Shown here: piece by piece, positions 43,220 through 51,189 of the stretch
Layout: the number at the start of each line of letters is the position of its first letter
How positions within the stretch are numbered: the stretch's first letter is position 1
Source: Fimbriimonas planktonicus
GTDB taxonomy: Bacteria; Armatimonadota; Fimbriimonadia; Fimbriimonadales; Fimbriimonadaceae
NCBI GenBank assembly: GCA_965234685.1
Contig: OZ248539.1
Coordinates: 1,426,001-1,490,000, forward strand
Direction of reading: 5' to 3'
DNA length: 64,000 nt
The notes under the pieces: model-generated
Databases searched by the model: none
Told to the model about the DNA's origin: nothing
Seen by the model: the letters and a program-made list of their open reading frames with translations, nothing else
Program-made: the position numbers and the translations under genes

Positions 43220-44863
43220 TTACTCGTCGTCTCCGCCGCCAAAGTTGATAAAGCTCTTTCGGTCAGGTCCATCGTAGTCTGGTTTCACAACCTTGTCGCC
43301 ATCTTTAAGTCCGGAGGTGATTTCTAGGACGGAGCCCGATTGGGCGCCGATGGTGATCGAAACTTGCTTCGCCTTAGCCTTCGGATCCTTCGGATTGTCG
43401 GGTGGGAAGAACGCAAACGCCTTTCGGCCTTCTTTCTTCACGTAATCAACCGGCAGGGTGAGCACGCCTTGGCGGTCAATAACGGCGAGGGAGCACTTGG
43501 CCGACATTCCAGAGCGGAGTCGCTCGTTTGGATTGTCGATGATGATTTCAACCTGATACCGAACAACTGCATCCGTGGCGGCGGCTCCGGCAGCCGAATC
43601 GGTGCTGGCCGGCGCAATCTTGTTCACTTTCCCGGTGTATTGGTCGGCAGGTAGCGCGTCCACGTCGACTGTCGCCTTCATCCCAAGCGTGAGCTTCGCG
43701 ACGTCAATCTCGTTCATGTTGAGCTTGACTCGCATGGAGCCACGATCCTCGATCTTAACGATCGTAGAACCGCTGCCAAATGTGCTTAGCCCGGTGGCGA
43801 GTTCGCCGACTTGAATTCCCTTCTTCACCACGATTCCGGCGATCGGAGCACGGATTTCGGTTTCACCGAGGTTTCGGCGGGAGTCATCCAAGATGCTCTG
43901 AAGCTGATCTACCGATGCCAAGTTCTGCTCGCGGGTCTTTGCCAAAACTTCCGCATCGCGGAGCGCCGTCCGAGCCTTCTGCACCTCGGCACGGGCCGAA
44001 GCCAGATCTTGCTCTTTCATTGGGTTCTGAACAGCATTCGCCTTTGCGCGGCTGAGAGTTGCTCGTGCGCTTGCAATCTGTTCGTCTGCCTTTCGAAGCT
44101 CGACCGCGTGGCGGGCCGGAGTTCGCGAAAGGTTGACCTTTGCGTTTTCGAGTCTGCTGTTCGCAAGTTCAACGTTCAGCCGTGCCGTTTCGACGCTACG
44201 GATGGCCACATAACCGCTCTTCAACAACTCTTCTTGGCGATTAACTTCGGTCTGGGCGTTCTGAACGTTCGCTTCGGCTTCTCGAACCTGAGCCTCGGCC
44301 TGAGACTTTTCGGTTGGGTGAACGCTGCGGACAAGACGGGTCTTTTCCTCAAGGGCAACGTCGAGCGTGGTTTGCGCTTCATCGATGGCTGCCTTCGTCA
44401 AAATCGGCTGAGACTTGACTTCCATCTCGAGGGACTTCACTCGGCTGATGGCCTGAGCAAGCGTCGCTCGGGAGGATTCGCGTCGTTGTTCAATCTCGAG
44501 CGCTGTTCGCGCTGCGGCGCTCACTGCTCCGCGCAGCTGCGCCGCATCCTGGCGAACACGAAATTCGGTTTCTTGCGGGTCAATGATCGCAATCAACTGA
44601 CCCTTTTCAACGCGGTCACCCTCGTCGACCATCAGCTTTGCCAATCGGCCCGTCACGCGGCTCTTCACTTCGACCGACTGAACGGAGTCAATCGTGCCGT
44701 TTTCAATGACGACGACTTTAACATTGCCCTTCGTCACCGTCGCGGTCTGAACAACCTTCTTGCTCGCCGCCGCCATCTGTGCCTGCCATCCCTGCCAAGC
44801 AAACGCCCCACCACCGCAAATAACAATTACGGCAATCCCAGTTCCAACCAAACCCTTCTTCAT
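43220..44863 (-). CDS. HlyD/MacA-type periplasmic adaptor
   Basis: 547 residues. A single N-terminal membrane helix (KGLVGTGIAVIVICGGGAFAW) is followed by a biotinyl-lipoyl domain (about 35-95; VEVKSRVTGRLAKLMVDEGDRVEKGQLIAIID), a very long alpha-helical hairpin (about 95-330; many AEAQVREAEANVQNAQTE-type heptads), then lipoyl and beta-barrel parts (NLGETEIRAPIAGIVVKKGIQVGELA). It links an inner-membrane permease to an outer-membrane channel. The ATG at 44863 has a GGGGGA ribosome site; the earlier ATG at 44884 is less likely. Upstream of the MacB-like permease by 3 nt. Confidence 0.9.
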   Translation of the reverse strand: MKKGLVGTGIAVIVICGGGAFAWQGWQAQMAAASKKVVQTATVTKGNVKVVVIENGTIDSVQSVEVKSRVTGRLAKLMVDEGDRVEKGQLIAIIDPQETEFRVRQDAAQLRGAVSAAARTALEIEQRRESSRATLAQAISRVKSLEMEVKSQPILTKAAIDEAQTTLDVALEEKTRLVRSVHPTEKSQAEAQVREAEANVQNAQTEVNRQEELLKSGYVAIRSVETARLNVELANSRLENAKVNLSRTPARHAVELRKADEQIASARATLSRAKANAVQNPMKEQDLASARAEVQKARTALRDAEVLAKTREQNLASVDQLQSILDDSRRNLGETEIRAPIAGIVVKKGIQVGELATGLSTFGSGSTIVKIEDRGSMRVKLNMNEIDVAKLTLGMKATVDVDALPADQYTGKVNKIAPASTDSAAGAAATDAVVRYQVEIIIDNPNERLRSGMSAKCSLAVIDRQGVLTLPVDYVKKEGRKAFAFFPPDNPKDPKAKAKQVSITIGAQSGSVLEITSGLKDGDKVVKPDYDGPDRKSFINFGGGDDE

Positions 44864-44924
44864 GAAAGTCCCCCGAAGTATCACCGTCTTGGTGATCCTT
44901 GTTTAGTGTGGTAGGTCTATTGAC

Positions 44925-45980
44925 TTAACTGCCCAAAGCCAGCCAAAGACCGTTCGACGGTTTTGGAACTTTTGCGCCGATTGGGTGCACAACGTACACC
45001 GTGCGCTTCGAATAGAGCCAAGCTTTCTCGAAGTCCGCCCGCTTGTAAACGAATCGAACTTGATCTTTACGGGCTGGATCATTGAAGACGGGGTCGCCTT
45101 CTGGTGTGAAACCTACTAAAACTACGAGGTGCCCACTTTCGGTGGGCGACAGCGGTAGTCCCCGAATCAGATCAAAGCTAACGGAGCAAACAACTGGCAA
45201 ATCCGCAATAATCCATCGCTCTAAATCGGCGATCGAACCGAATCTGGAAACATACGATCTCATTTTCGGGAAAGAGCCAGCGTATGCGGTATTGAAAGAC
45301 CAGTTACCGGCACCCTTATAGACTGGGTCCCAGACTTTGGCTTCAACTTCCGGAACGTCTTGGTTCATATCCGGGGCACCAATCTCCTCACTGTAGTGCC
45401 ACAGCATCATAGACATCGAGGTCGGACTGCAAAGCACGTTCCCCCGGGGGTAGTTACCCTGGGCACGCTTCGGAACCTCAACTACCTTGCCCCAAGCTTC
45501 AGATTTTGTCGCGGTGTCATTTGACTCCTTCTCCTTCCCGGCAAAAGACAATCCAACCATTTCTAGCTCTGGCAATGGCCCTTGCCCAGGCAGGGTCGAG
45601 AGCGTGACCCGAACATCAACGGCCTCTGCCGCTGATTTTAGCGACAGGGTGTCCGTCTCAACGTCCCCTGAGCCGTCCTCCTGTCCATTGGTCGATTGAC
45701 GCGTCCCGGCAGGAGACAGCGCCCAGTCCGCGAGTCGGTACCACTTCGATGGCTTCCCCGAAATACTCGCCCGAATCTCAACCAGAACCTGAGCGCGCTC
45801 TGGATTCTTCACATTCCAAGATGGAATGACCTCACGAAATGGTGCCGTAGGCCGAATATCCGTCGAATTGATGACCAAAGACTGCCCCGACTCGGGAAAT
45901 TGAGCGCGGGGAAACAGCGCGACGAACTGCGGACTGGGGGCAATCATGGTGGTTGCAAGCGTTAATGCGAAAAGGATCAT
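44925..45980 (-). CDS. Secreted C39-like cysteine peptidase
   Basis: 351 residues with a signal peptide. The first 150 residues form a beta-rich domain with no known family. The C-terminal half is a papain-like C39_2 peptidase: Cys184 in NVLCSPTSMSMML, His284 in SGHLVVLVG and FNDPA at about 299-303. The family cleaves bacteriocin leader peptides or crosslinked murein, but free forms like this have no fixed substrate. It is 61 nt from macA and in the same direction, so export or peptide processing together is possible but not shown. Confidence 0.82.
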   Translation of the reverse strand: MILFALTLATTMIAPSPQFVALFPRAQFPESGQSLVINSTDIRPTAPFREVIPSWNVKNPERAQVLVEIRASISGKPSKWYRLADWALSPAGTRQSTNGQEDGSGDVETDTLSLKSAAEAVDVRVTLSTLPGQGPLPELEMVGLSFAGKEKESNDTATKSEAWGKVVEVPKRAQGNYPRGNVLCSPTSMSMMLWHYSEEIGAPDMNQDVPEVEAKVWDPVYKGAGNWSFNTAYAGSFPKMRSYVSRFGSIADLERWIIADLPVVCSVSFDLIRGLPLSPTESGHLVVLVGFTPEGDPVFNDPARKDQVRFVYKRADFEKAWLYSKRTVYVVHPIGAKVPKPSNGLWLALGS

Positions 45981-46011
45981 GAGATTTGTTGAAATATCTG
46001 GCGCTACGGGG

Positions 46012-46017
46012 TACTAT
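46012..46017 (+). promoter_or_regulatory. -10 element TACTAT for rpsD
   Basis: Lies 43 nt before the rpsD ATG, which would give a leader of about 37 nt. Confidence 0.45.
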
Positions 46018-46027
46018 CTCTGGTTCG

Positions 46028-46044
46028 TGAGTCTATCCGACTCA
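46028..46044 (+). promoter_or_regulatory. Hairpin in the rpsD leader
   Basis: Perfect 6-bp stem TGAGTC/GACTCA with loop TATCC, 16 nt before the ATG. S4 represses its own mRNA in several bacteria by binding structured leaders, so this may be a regulatory site; that is inference. Confidence 0.35.
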
Positions 46045-46060
46045 TCGAATACCAGTTCAC

Positions 46061-46669
46061 ATGGCAACGTACCGAGGACGAAAAACTGATATATGCCGAA
46101 CCGTTGGCTTTGATATTTGGGGTCGACCCAAGAGCCCGGCAAGCAAGCGACCGTATCCGGCAGGGCAACACGGCCCGAACCTGAAGGATCGGCGACAATC
46201 TGAGTATGGCGAGCAGCTCTTGGCCAAGCAGGTCATCCGCCGCTATTACAATGTTTTGGAGAAGCAGTTCGCAAACACCTTCCACAAGGCACAGCGAATG
46301 AGCGGCAACACCAGCCTCAACTTCCTTCGCCTGCTCGAACTCCGACTCGCAACGGCGGTTTACAAGCTCGGTTATGCGAAGACGATCTTCCAGGCCCGAC
46401 AGCTAGTCAGCCACGGTCACATCACGGTTAACGGCCGAAACGTGAACATCGCTTCCTACTCGCTGCAGGTCGGCGACGTGGTCGCGGTTCGCGATCGAGA
46501 GCAGAGCCGAAGCATTGCCCGAGCGAACCACTTCGAAGGTGCTCCGGTTCCTGCGTACATGGAAGCCGACGTCATCAACTTCTCCGGCAAGATCATCTCC
46601 TTGCCAGAACGCGAAGACTTCCCTAAGTTCTTCCAAGAACAGCAAGTCGTCGAATACTACGCTCGTTAA
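46061..46669 (+). CDS. rpsD: 30S ribosomal protein S4
   Basis: 202 residues. Begins MATYRGRKTDICRTVGFDIWG, has the 16S-binding core RRYYNVLEKQFANTFHKAQRMSGNTSLNFLRLLELRLATAVYKLGYAKTIFQARQLVSHGHITVNGRNVNIASY (the S4 RNA-binding domain), and ends QVVEYYAR. The four-Cys zinc finger of some S4 proteins is absent. It is not next to the alpha operon genes here but stands alone, with its own likely promoter and a terminator after it. Confidence 0.95.
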   Translation: MATYRGRKTDICRTVGFDIWGRPKSPASKRPYPAGQHGPNLKDRRQSEYGEQLLAKQVIRRYYNVLEKQFANTFHKAQRMSGNTSLNFLRLLELRLATAVYKLGYAKTIFQARQLVSHGHITVNGRNVNIASYSLQVGDVVAVRDREQSRSIARANHFEGAPVPAYMEADVINFSGKIISLPEREDFPKFFQEQQVVEYYAR

Positions 46670-46692
46670 TTCTTCGAATCAGGTACACAATT

Positions 46693-46724
46693 GCCTCTCC
46701 GCCGCACGGCAGAGAGGCTTTTTT
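46693..46724 (+). terminator. Intrinsic terminator after rpsD
   Basis: Seven-base-pair stem GCCTCTC/GAGAGGC with a 12-nt loop and six T. The last T is directly followed by the ATG of the next gene at 46725. Confidence 0.88.
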
Positions 46725-47315
46725 ATGTCTGGAGACTGGAATCAACACATTGAGCTGGAGAACGATTGGGTTCGGTTGATTCCGGCTGATCCCGTCCATG
46801 CGGAAGAGCTTGCGGCGATCTGTTCCGTCGACACCTTTAAGTTCTTCGTCCGGGACCTTCCACGAACGATCGACGCGCCGGGCCTGACGGACTTCGTCAA
46901 CCGCCTCATTGCCACACCAAATGTCCAACCCTATACGGTTGTGGACAAGCTCTCCGGCAATATTGCGGGAATGACCTGCTTCATGGACATCCGGGCCGCA
47001 CACCTCGGCCTGGAAATTGGATGGACATGGTACGGTCCTCAGTTTCGTGGCACGAAAGTGAACCCGGCCGCGAAACTACTCCTCATCACCCACGCTATGG
47101 AAGAACTCGGGGCAATTCGCGTGCAGCTCAAGTGCGACGAACGAAACCTCCACAGCCAGCGAGCGATCGAAAAACTTGGAGCCGTAAAAGAAGGGGTACT
47201 TCGTCAGCACGGAATCCAGCTGGACGGGACAATCAGAAATAGTGTGATGTATTCCGTGACCAAACTGGAATGGCCATCGGTGAAAGCGAATCTGCTCTCT
47301 AGATGCCAGTTATAA
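46725..47315 (+). CDS. GNAT acetyltransferase, RimJ/RimL type
   Basis: 196 residues. The N-terminal ENDWVRLIPADPVHAEEL, the GLEIGWTWYGPQFRGTKVNPAAKLLLITHAMEELGAIRVQLKCDERNLHSQRAIEKLGAVKEGVLRQH pattern are those of RimJ/RimL-type proteins, which acetylate protein N-termini or small amines. The ATG at 46725 abuts the T-run of the rpsD terminator, so it has no ribosome site and must rely on read-through or on a promoter inside the hairpin region. Its TAA stop overlaps the -10 of the M32 gene. Confidence 0.83.
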   Translation: MSGDWNQHIELENDWVRLIPADPVHAEELAAICSVDTFKFFVRDLPRTIDAPGLTDFVNRLIATPNVQPYTVVDKLSGNIAGMTCFMDIRAAHLGLEIGWTWYGPQFRGTKVNPAAKLLLITHAMEELGAIRVQLKCDERNLHSQRAIEKLGAVKEGVLRQHGIQLDGTIRNSVMYSVTKLEWPSVKANLLSRCQL

Positions 47316-47316
47316 T
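47311..47316 (+). promoter_or_regulatory. Consensus -10 TATAAT, 6 nt before the M32 ATG
   Basis: A perfect Pribnow box with the spacing of a leaderless transcript. It overlaps the stop codon of the preceding gene. Confidence 0.6.
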
Positions 47317-47322
47317 CGGGTG

Positions 47323-48813
47323 ATGTCCCCGTTACAAAAGGTGCGAACCGAATACAGAGACCTAACGGCATTACATGCCTCGGTGTCTCTGCTGAACTGG
47401 GACCGTCAAGTGCTGATGCCTAGCGGGGGAAGCGAAGCCCGATCCATCCATATTGGTCGTCTAACCGCAATGGCCCATCAGCGGCTACTAAATCCATCCC
47501 TTAGGAGAGCAGTGGAAGATGCGCGGGCGAATGTCGCTGGAGATCCGGTAGCCGAGCGAGAACTGGCCCTAATTCAACGACAGATTGACCAGGCCTCGAA
47601 GTTGCCGCTGAAGCTCATCACGCGAAAGGCCGAAATTGCCAGTCAATCTTACGAAGTCTGGCGGCGCGCCCGGCCGTCGAACGACTTTGATGCGCTCCGG
47701 CCGTATCTGATGTCCCTGTTTGACATTGCTCAGGAAACCTCCTCCGCCCTCGGATACACCGAGCACCCGTATGACCCGTTGCTCGATCTCTATGAGGAGG
47801 GGGCCAAAACAAGCGACGTCATCCGAATGTTTGATCAAGTCAAACCTCGAGTCTCGAAGCTGATCCGAGACATAAAAGTGAATGGTGCGAGGATTGATGC
47901 GACCTGGCTAAACGGCAGTTGGGAGACCGAACCCCTACGCCGGGCCGCCCAAAACATCGGAGCCAAGATAGGCTTCGACTACACCCGAGGTCGACTCGAC
48001 CTCTGCGCAAACGCGTTCTGCACTACCGTCAGCATGAACGACGTTCGTATGACAACGCGACCAGGAACTCATATCAAAGGTGTTCTCTCGTCCTCGCTGC
48101 ACGAACTCGGCCACGGCCTTTACGAGCAGAACGGCAATCCGGCCTGGAGCGACACTAGCCTAGCCGGTGGCGCATCACTGGCCGTTCACGAAAGCCAGAG
48201 CCGCATGTGGGAAAACATTATCGGAAGATCAAAGCCGTTTTGGCGATTCTTCTTCTCATATTTGCAAGCCGAATTCCCGACGCTAGCCTCGAAGATTCCC
48301 GACCAATTTTATGCCGCGTTTACTGCGATCCAGCCTGGTTGGCTCCGCGTCGGAGCAGACGAACTGAGCTACAACATGCACATTCTCGTGCGGTTCGAAA
48401 TCGAAGTCGAAATCCTCACCAACAAGCTCCAAGTACGCGACATGCCCGAAGCCTGGAACGCAAAAATGAAGGAGTATGTCGGAGTGAATATCGAATCCGG
48501 CGGTCAGGGCTGCCTACAAGACGTCCACTGGAGCAAGGGTTCGATCGGCTACTTCCCCACTTATGCCATGGGGAACCTGATCGGCGGCCAGATTTGGGAA
48601 AAGCTTCGTCAGCAAATCCCGACCTGGGAAGAACAGCTGGAGCGTGGCGACACCTCGCAAATCCTCGCTTGGCTTACCGAGAACATCTACGTCAAGGCAA
48701 GCTCACAGGCCCCGAGAGACCTTGTGACCGGAGTTTGCGGCGACTATTTGAACCCAAACCCCTGGCTCGATTACGTCGAGGAAAAGTACAGCGGACTGTA
48801 CGGCCTCAACTAA
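47323..48813 (+). CDS. Carboxypeptidase M32 (Taq type)
   Basis: 496 residues, cytoplasmic. The metal-binding motif HELGH is at about residues 260-264 (in SSSLHELGHGLYEQNGNP), followed by HESQSRMWENIIGRS, as in the M32 family. It trims C-terminal residues from peptides with broad specificity using a divalent metal. The ATG at 47323 lies 6 nt after a perfect TATAAT, with a GTG directly before it as an alternative. The stop overlaps the convergent glyQ by 4 nt (CTAA). Confidence 0.92.
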   Translation: MSPLQKVRTEYRDLTALHASVSLLNWDRQVLMPSGGSEARSIHIGRLTAMAHQRLLNPSLRRAVEDARANVAGDPVAERELALIQRQIDQASKLPLKLITRKAEIASQSYEVWRRARPSNDFDALRPYLMSLFDIAQETSSALGYTEHPYDPLLDLYEEGAKTSDVIRMFDQVKPRVSKLIRDIKVNGARIDATWLNGSWETEPLRRAAQNIGAKIGFDYTRGRLDLCANAFCTTVSMNDVRMTTRPGTHIKGVLSSSLHELGHGLYEQNGNPAWSDTSLAGGASLAVHESQSRMWENIIGRSKPFWRFFFSYLQAEFPTLASKIPDQFYAAFTAIQPGWLRVGADELSYNMHILVRFEIEVEILTNKLQVRDMPEAWNAKMKEYVGVNIESGGQGCLQDVHWSKGSIGYFPTYAMGNLIGGQIWEKLRQQIPTWEEQLERGDTSQILAWLTENIYVKASSQAPRDLVTGVCGDYLNPNPWLDYVEEKYSGLYGLN

Positions 48814-49757
48814 CTCGCGACTTTCGGTGTTTCGTACTGCTCAACGTGCTTAAGGCAGCACGCCCGGATGCGGCTTCGAATTCGGTTGATGTACACCGCA
48901 CGCTCGGTGACTCCAATCGCGCCCCTCGCATCGAGCAAGTTGAAGATGTGCGAAGCCTTCAGCGCAAGATCCAACCCTGGATAAACCAGCGCTCGCGCAC
49001 CGGCATTCTCCGGAAACTCGCTCGCGTTCAACGGGTTTGAGGTCATGATTCCCTGCTCAGAATCCCAAAAGACCGGCGTCTCGATCACGCGTTTCGATTC
49101 CGCTTCGAACTCATCAAACAACCGGAACAGCATCGAGGTCGACACGACTTCGAAGTTGAAAACGTTGTTCTGCATTTCCGCTTGCCAGTCGACATCCCTG
49201 TAACTGGTTGTGTCGTTCCACATCAGGTCTTCCCAGAACCCCTTGCCGTTATTGAGCATCAGGCAAAGTCGCTCGGGACCATAGGTGATTTCCGCGCAGA
49301 CCGGGTTGCATTCAATTCCACCCATCTGCTGGAAGAACGTGAACTGCGTAATTTCCGCGCCGTTCACCCACACTTCCCAGCCAACGCCGCTCGCTCCGGC
49401 CGCTTGGCTTTCCCAGTCGTCCTCAACCAGTCGAACATCGTTCTTTGACGTATCAAAGCCGAGCGCATCGAGTGACCCCATATAAAGGTCCACGATGTTC
49501 TCGGGCGACGGCTTCATGATCACCTGATATTGGTAGTACCGCTGACTTCGCTGCGGATTCCGCGTGTACCTACCGTCGGCAGGGCGTCGACTAGGTTGGA
49601 CATAAGCAACGTTCCAAGCTTCTGGCCCGAGAACTCGAAGCGTCGTGGCCGGGTGCATGGTGCCCGCGCCGACTTCAACATCATACGGCTGCAAAATCGC
49701 GCAGCCCTGCTTGGCCCAGTATTCGTTGAGCCGGAGCACCATGTCTTGAAACGTCAT
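48810..49757 (-). CDS. glyQ: Glycyl-tRNA synthetase alpha subunit
   Basis: 315 residues. Class II synthetase marks: MTFQDMVLRLNEYWAKQGCAILQPYDVEVGAGTMHPAT, RPADGRYTRNPQR, GASGVGWEVWVNGAEITQFTFFQQMGG and FNLLDARGAIGVTERAVYI. It forms the catalytic part of the alpha2-beta2 enzyme with GlyS, which is not adjacent, so the two subunits are coded apart. The ATG has TATCCT 7 nt upstream on the minus strand. Next gene upstream is 17 nt away. Confidence 0.94.
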   Translation of the reverse strand: MTFQDMVLRLNEYWAKQGCAILQPYDVEVGAGTMHPATTLRVLGPEAWNVAYVQPSRRPADGRYTRNPQRSQRYYQYQVIMKPSPENIVDLYMGSLDALGFDTSKNDVRLVEDDWESQAAGASGVGWEVWVNGAEITQFTFFQQMGGIECNPVCAEITYGPERLCLMLNNGKGFWEDLMWNDTTSYRDVDWQAEMQNNVFNFEVVSTSMLFRLFDEFEAESKRVIETPVFWDSEQGIMTSNPLNASEFPENAGARALVYPGLDLALKASHIFNLLDARGAIGVTERAVYINRIRSRIRACCLKHVEQYETPKVAS

Positions 49758-49764
49758 GCCAATG

Positions 49765-49770
49765 AGGATA
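49765..49770 (-). promoter_or_regulatory. -10 element TATCCT, 7 nt before glyQ
   Basis: Spacing fits a leaderless glyQ transcript. Confidence 0.45.
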
Positions 49771-49774
49771 CCAA

Positions 49775-50062
49775 TCAGGACTGGTCCGGGTTCAGTTGGA
49801 CCGGGTGAATCAGGCGCTTCGCTTCACTCACCGGTCCCCTCAGATGCTCAGGAATCTCGACGGCTTGCCGATCTGCAAGGGCAAACGCAACCGGCAAGAT
49901 CTCCGAGATCCACAAAGCCGAGCTCGCCGCACTAGTGCGAATAATCACGGCGAGTTCCTCGAGTTCGTCCTCCGAATGGCCCGCAAAGTGCGCAATCGAC
50001 GTTGCATAAACAAGAACTCGATCCATGCGCAGTTTCGCGGTGAAATCCGAAGCAGCGGCCAT
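49775..50062 (-). CDS. Small protein of unknown function
   Basis: 95 residues, starting MAAASDFTAKLRMDRVLVYA. It is helical, with DELEELAVIIRTSAASSALWISEILPVAFALADRQAVEI, and no membrane helix is convincing. The ATG at 50062 is chosen because TAGAAT lies 8 nt upstream; an earlier start at 50119 overlaps the divergent promoter. No family recognised. Stop is 17 nt before glyQ. Confidence 0.55.
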   Translation of the reverse strand: MAAASDFTAKLRMDRVLVYATSIAHFAGHSEDELEELAVIIRTSAASSALWISEILPVAFALADRQAVEIPEHLRGPVSEAKRLIHPVQLNPDQS

Positions 50063-50070
50063 CACCGTTG

Positions 50071-50110
50071 ATTCTATCGCCCTAGGGATTCTTAACTCTT
50101 GCTGTACAAT
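50071..50110. promoter_or_regulatory. Divergent promoter with two leaderless-type -10 elements
   Basis: Minus strand TAGAAT (50071-50076) is 8 nt before the 95-residue gene. Plus strand TACAAT (50105-50110) is 7 nt before the pilin-like gene. Confidence 0.5.
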
Positions 50111-50117
50111 CCTTCGC

Positions 50118-50759
50118 ATGCAGACGCCTCCAGCGCCGTCTCAAAAGAAGAAATCGAACACCGGCCTCATCGTCGGACTGATCATCGCCGCCGTTGTCAT
50201 TTGCTGCGTGCTACCCATCGCCGGTCTAGTCGGCTTTGGTTTCCTAGCCGCAGGCCAAGGAGCCGGCATGATTGGATGCACCATTTCGATGAGTGCACTA
50301 GGCGACAGTCTTCGCGCCTACACGCTGGATCACGACGGGAAACTGCCCACCGCCAAAGATTGGCAGACCCAGGTAGCACCGTATCTGGAGAAGGAATTGT
50401 CCTCGATCGACGATCCAGGTCCATTCAAGGTGTTTGATCCGAAAGGCGAATGGGGTTGCGACGAAAAGGAATACAAGTCGGGCGTCGCCTTCAACACGGA
50501 CTTCAGCGGTAAGAACCTGAAGGAACTGAAGGACCAAACGCAAGCCGTCATCTTGTTCGAAACCAAAACTCGTGGGAAAAACGTATCCGCAAAGTACGTT
50601 CCACTGAAGCATTCCGAGAGCCCAGGCATTTTGGGTGGCATCATCGGCGGCGAAAAGCGCGGCTGGTTTGTCGTCACCGCCGACGGCTTGAGCCGGCTTG
50701 TGAACAAGAACGGGCAAATGCGATCTCCCGGAACTCCGAGCCGGAGCATGAAGAACTAA
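50118..50759 (+). CDS. Membrane-anchored pilin-like (DUF1559-style) protein
   Basis: 213 residues. The N-terminus is a short polar stretch (MQTPPAPSQKKKSNTG) then one long helix (LIVGLIIAAVVICCVLPIAGLVGFGFLAAG). The soluble part contains DSLRAYTLDHDGKLPTAKDWQTQVAPYL and a late GWFVVTADGLSRLVNKNG, the type of repeat-free body found in the many secretion-pilin-like proteins of Planctomycetes and Armatimonadota. The classic prepilin cleavage motif is missing, so it is probably just anchored. ATG lies 7 nt after TACAAT. Confidence 0.65.
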   Translation: MQTPPAPSQKKKSNTGLIVGLIIAAVVICCVLPIAGLVGFGFLAAGQGAGMIGCTISMSALGDSLRAYTLDHDGKLPTAKDWQTQVAPYLEKELSSIDDPGPFKVFDPKGEWGCDEKEYKSGVAFNTDFSGKNLKELKDQTQAVILFETKTRGKNVSAKYVPLKHSESPGILGGIIGGEKRGWFVVTADGLSRLVNKNGQMRSPGTPSRSMKN

Positions 50760-50792
50760 ATTTGTCCCGAATGCGAACTGCCCTGACGGACG

Positions 50793-50798
50793 TATACT
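50793..50798 (+). promoter_or_regulatory. -10 element TATACT, 8 nt before the first tatA ATG
   Basis: Candidate promoter of the tatA-tatA-...-ATPase operon. No Shine-Dalgarno is seen before the ATG. Confidence 0.5.
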
Positions 50799-50806
50799 GA
50801 AATATC

Positions 50807-50965
50807 ATGTTTGGACTTGGCGCTCAAGAACTGCTCATCGTCCTGCTCATCATCCTTGTGCTGTTTGGTGGTAGCAAGATTCCTGAGCTAATGCGAAGCG
50901 TCGGTCAGGGCGTCTCGGAGCTCAAAAAAGGGCTCGACGACGGCAAAAACGGTAAGGACTCCTAA
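50807..50965 (+). CDS. tatA: Twin-arginine translocase TatA/E-type protein
   Basis: 52 residues: an N-terminal helix (GAQELLIVLLIILVLFGGSKIPELMRSVGQGVSELKKGLDDGK) followed by an amphipathic helix, the minimal TatA/E form. TatA oligomers form the translocation pore. The stop overlaps the ATG of the second copy by one base (TAATG). It is too short to show up as a long frame but is clear by motif. No tatB or tatC is present nearby. Confidence 0.9.
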   Translation: MFGLGAQELLIVLLIILVLFGGSKIPELMRSVGQGVSELKKGLDDGKNGKDS

Positions 50966-51189
50966 TGTTTGGTCTCGGTGGTCAAGAGCTTCTCCTCGTA
51001 CTCGTAATCGTTCTCGTTCTTTTTGGCGGAAAGAAGATTCCGGAACTCCTTCGCGGAGTCGGTAAGGGCATGGGCGAGCTCCAAAAGGGCCTGGACGAAG
51101 GCAAGAAAATGCTTCACGACTCCGCTCGTAGCGAGCCTGAAGCCATTGAGCGGGATCGAACGCCCGCCGAAACCCAAACTCCGAAGTAA
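50965..51189 (+). CDS. tatA: Second TatA-type protein
   Basis: 74 residues. Same plan as the upstream copy (MFGLGGQELLLVLVIVLVLFGGKKIPELLRGVGKGMGELQKGLDEGKK) with a longer acidic tail (SEPEAIERDRTPAETQTPK). The two share the first 40 residues closely, so they come from a tandem duplication. Start codon overlaps the stop of the first copy. The next gene starts directly after its stop. Confidence 0.92.
   Translation: MFGLGGQELLLVLVIVLVLFGGKKIPELLRGVGKGMGELQKGLDEGKKMLHDSARSEPEAIERDRTPAETQTPK

Noticed and set aside
43811..44914. Long frame opposite the adaptor gene
   Set aside because: It mirrors the repetitive coiled-coil codons of the adaptor and has no recognisable features.
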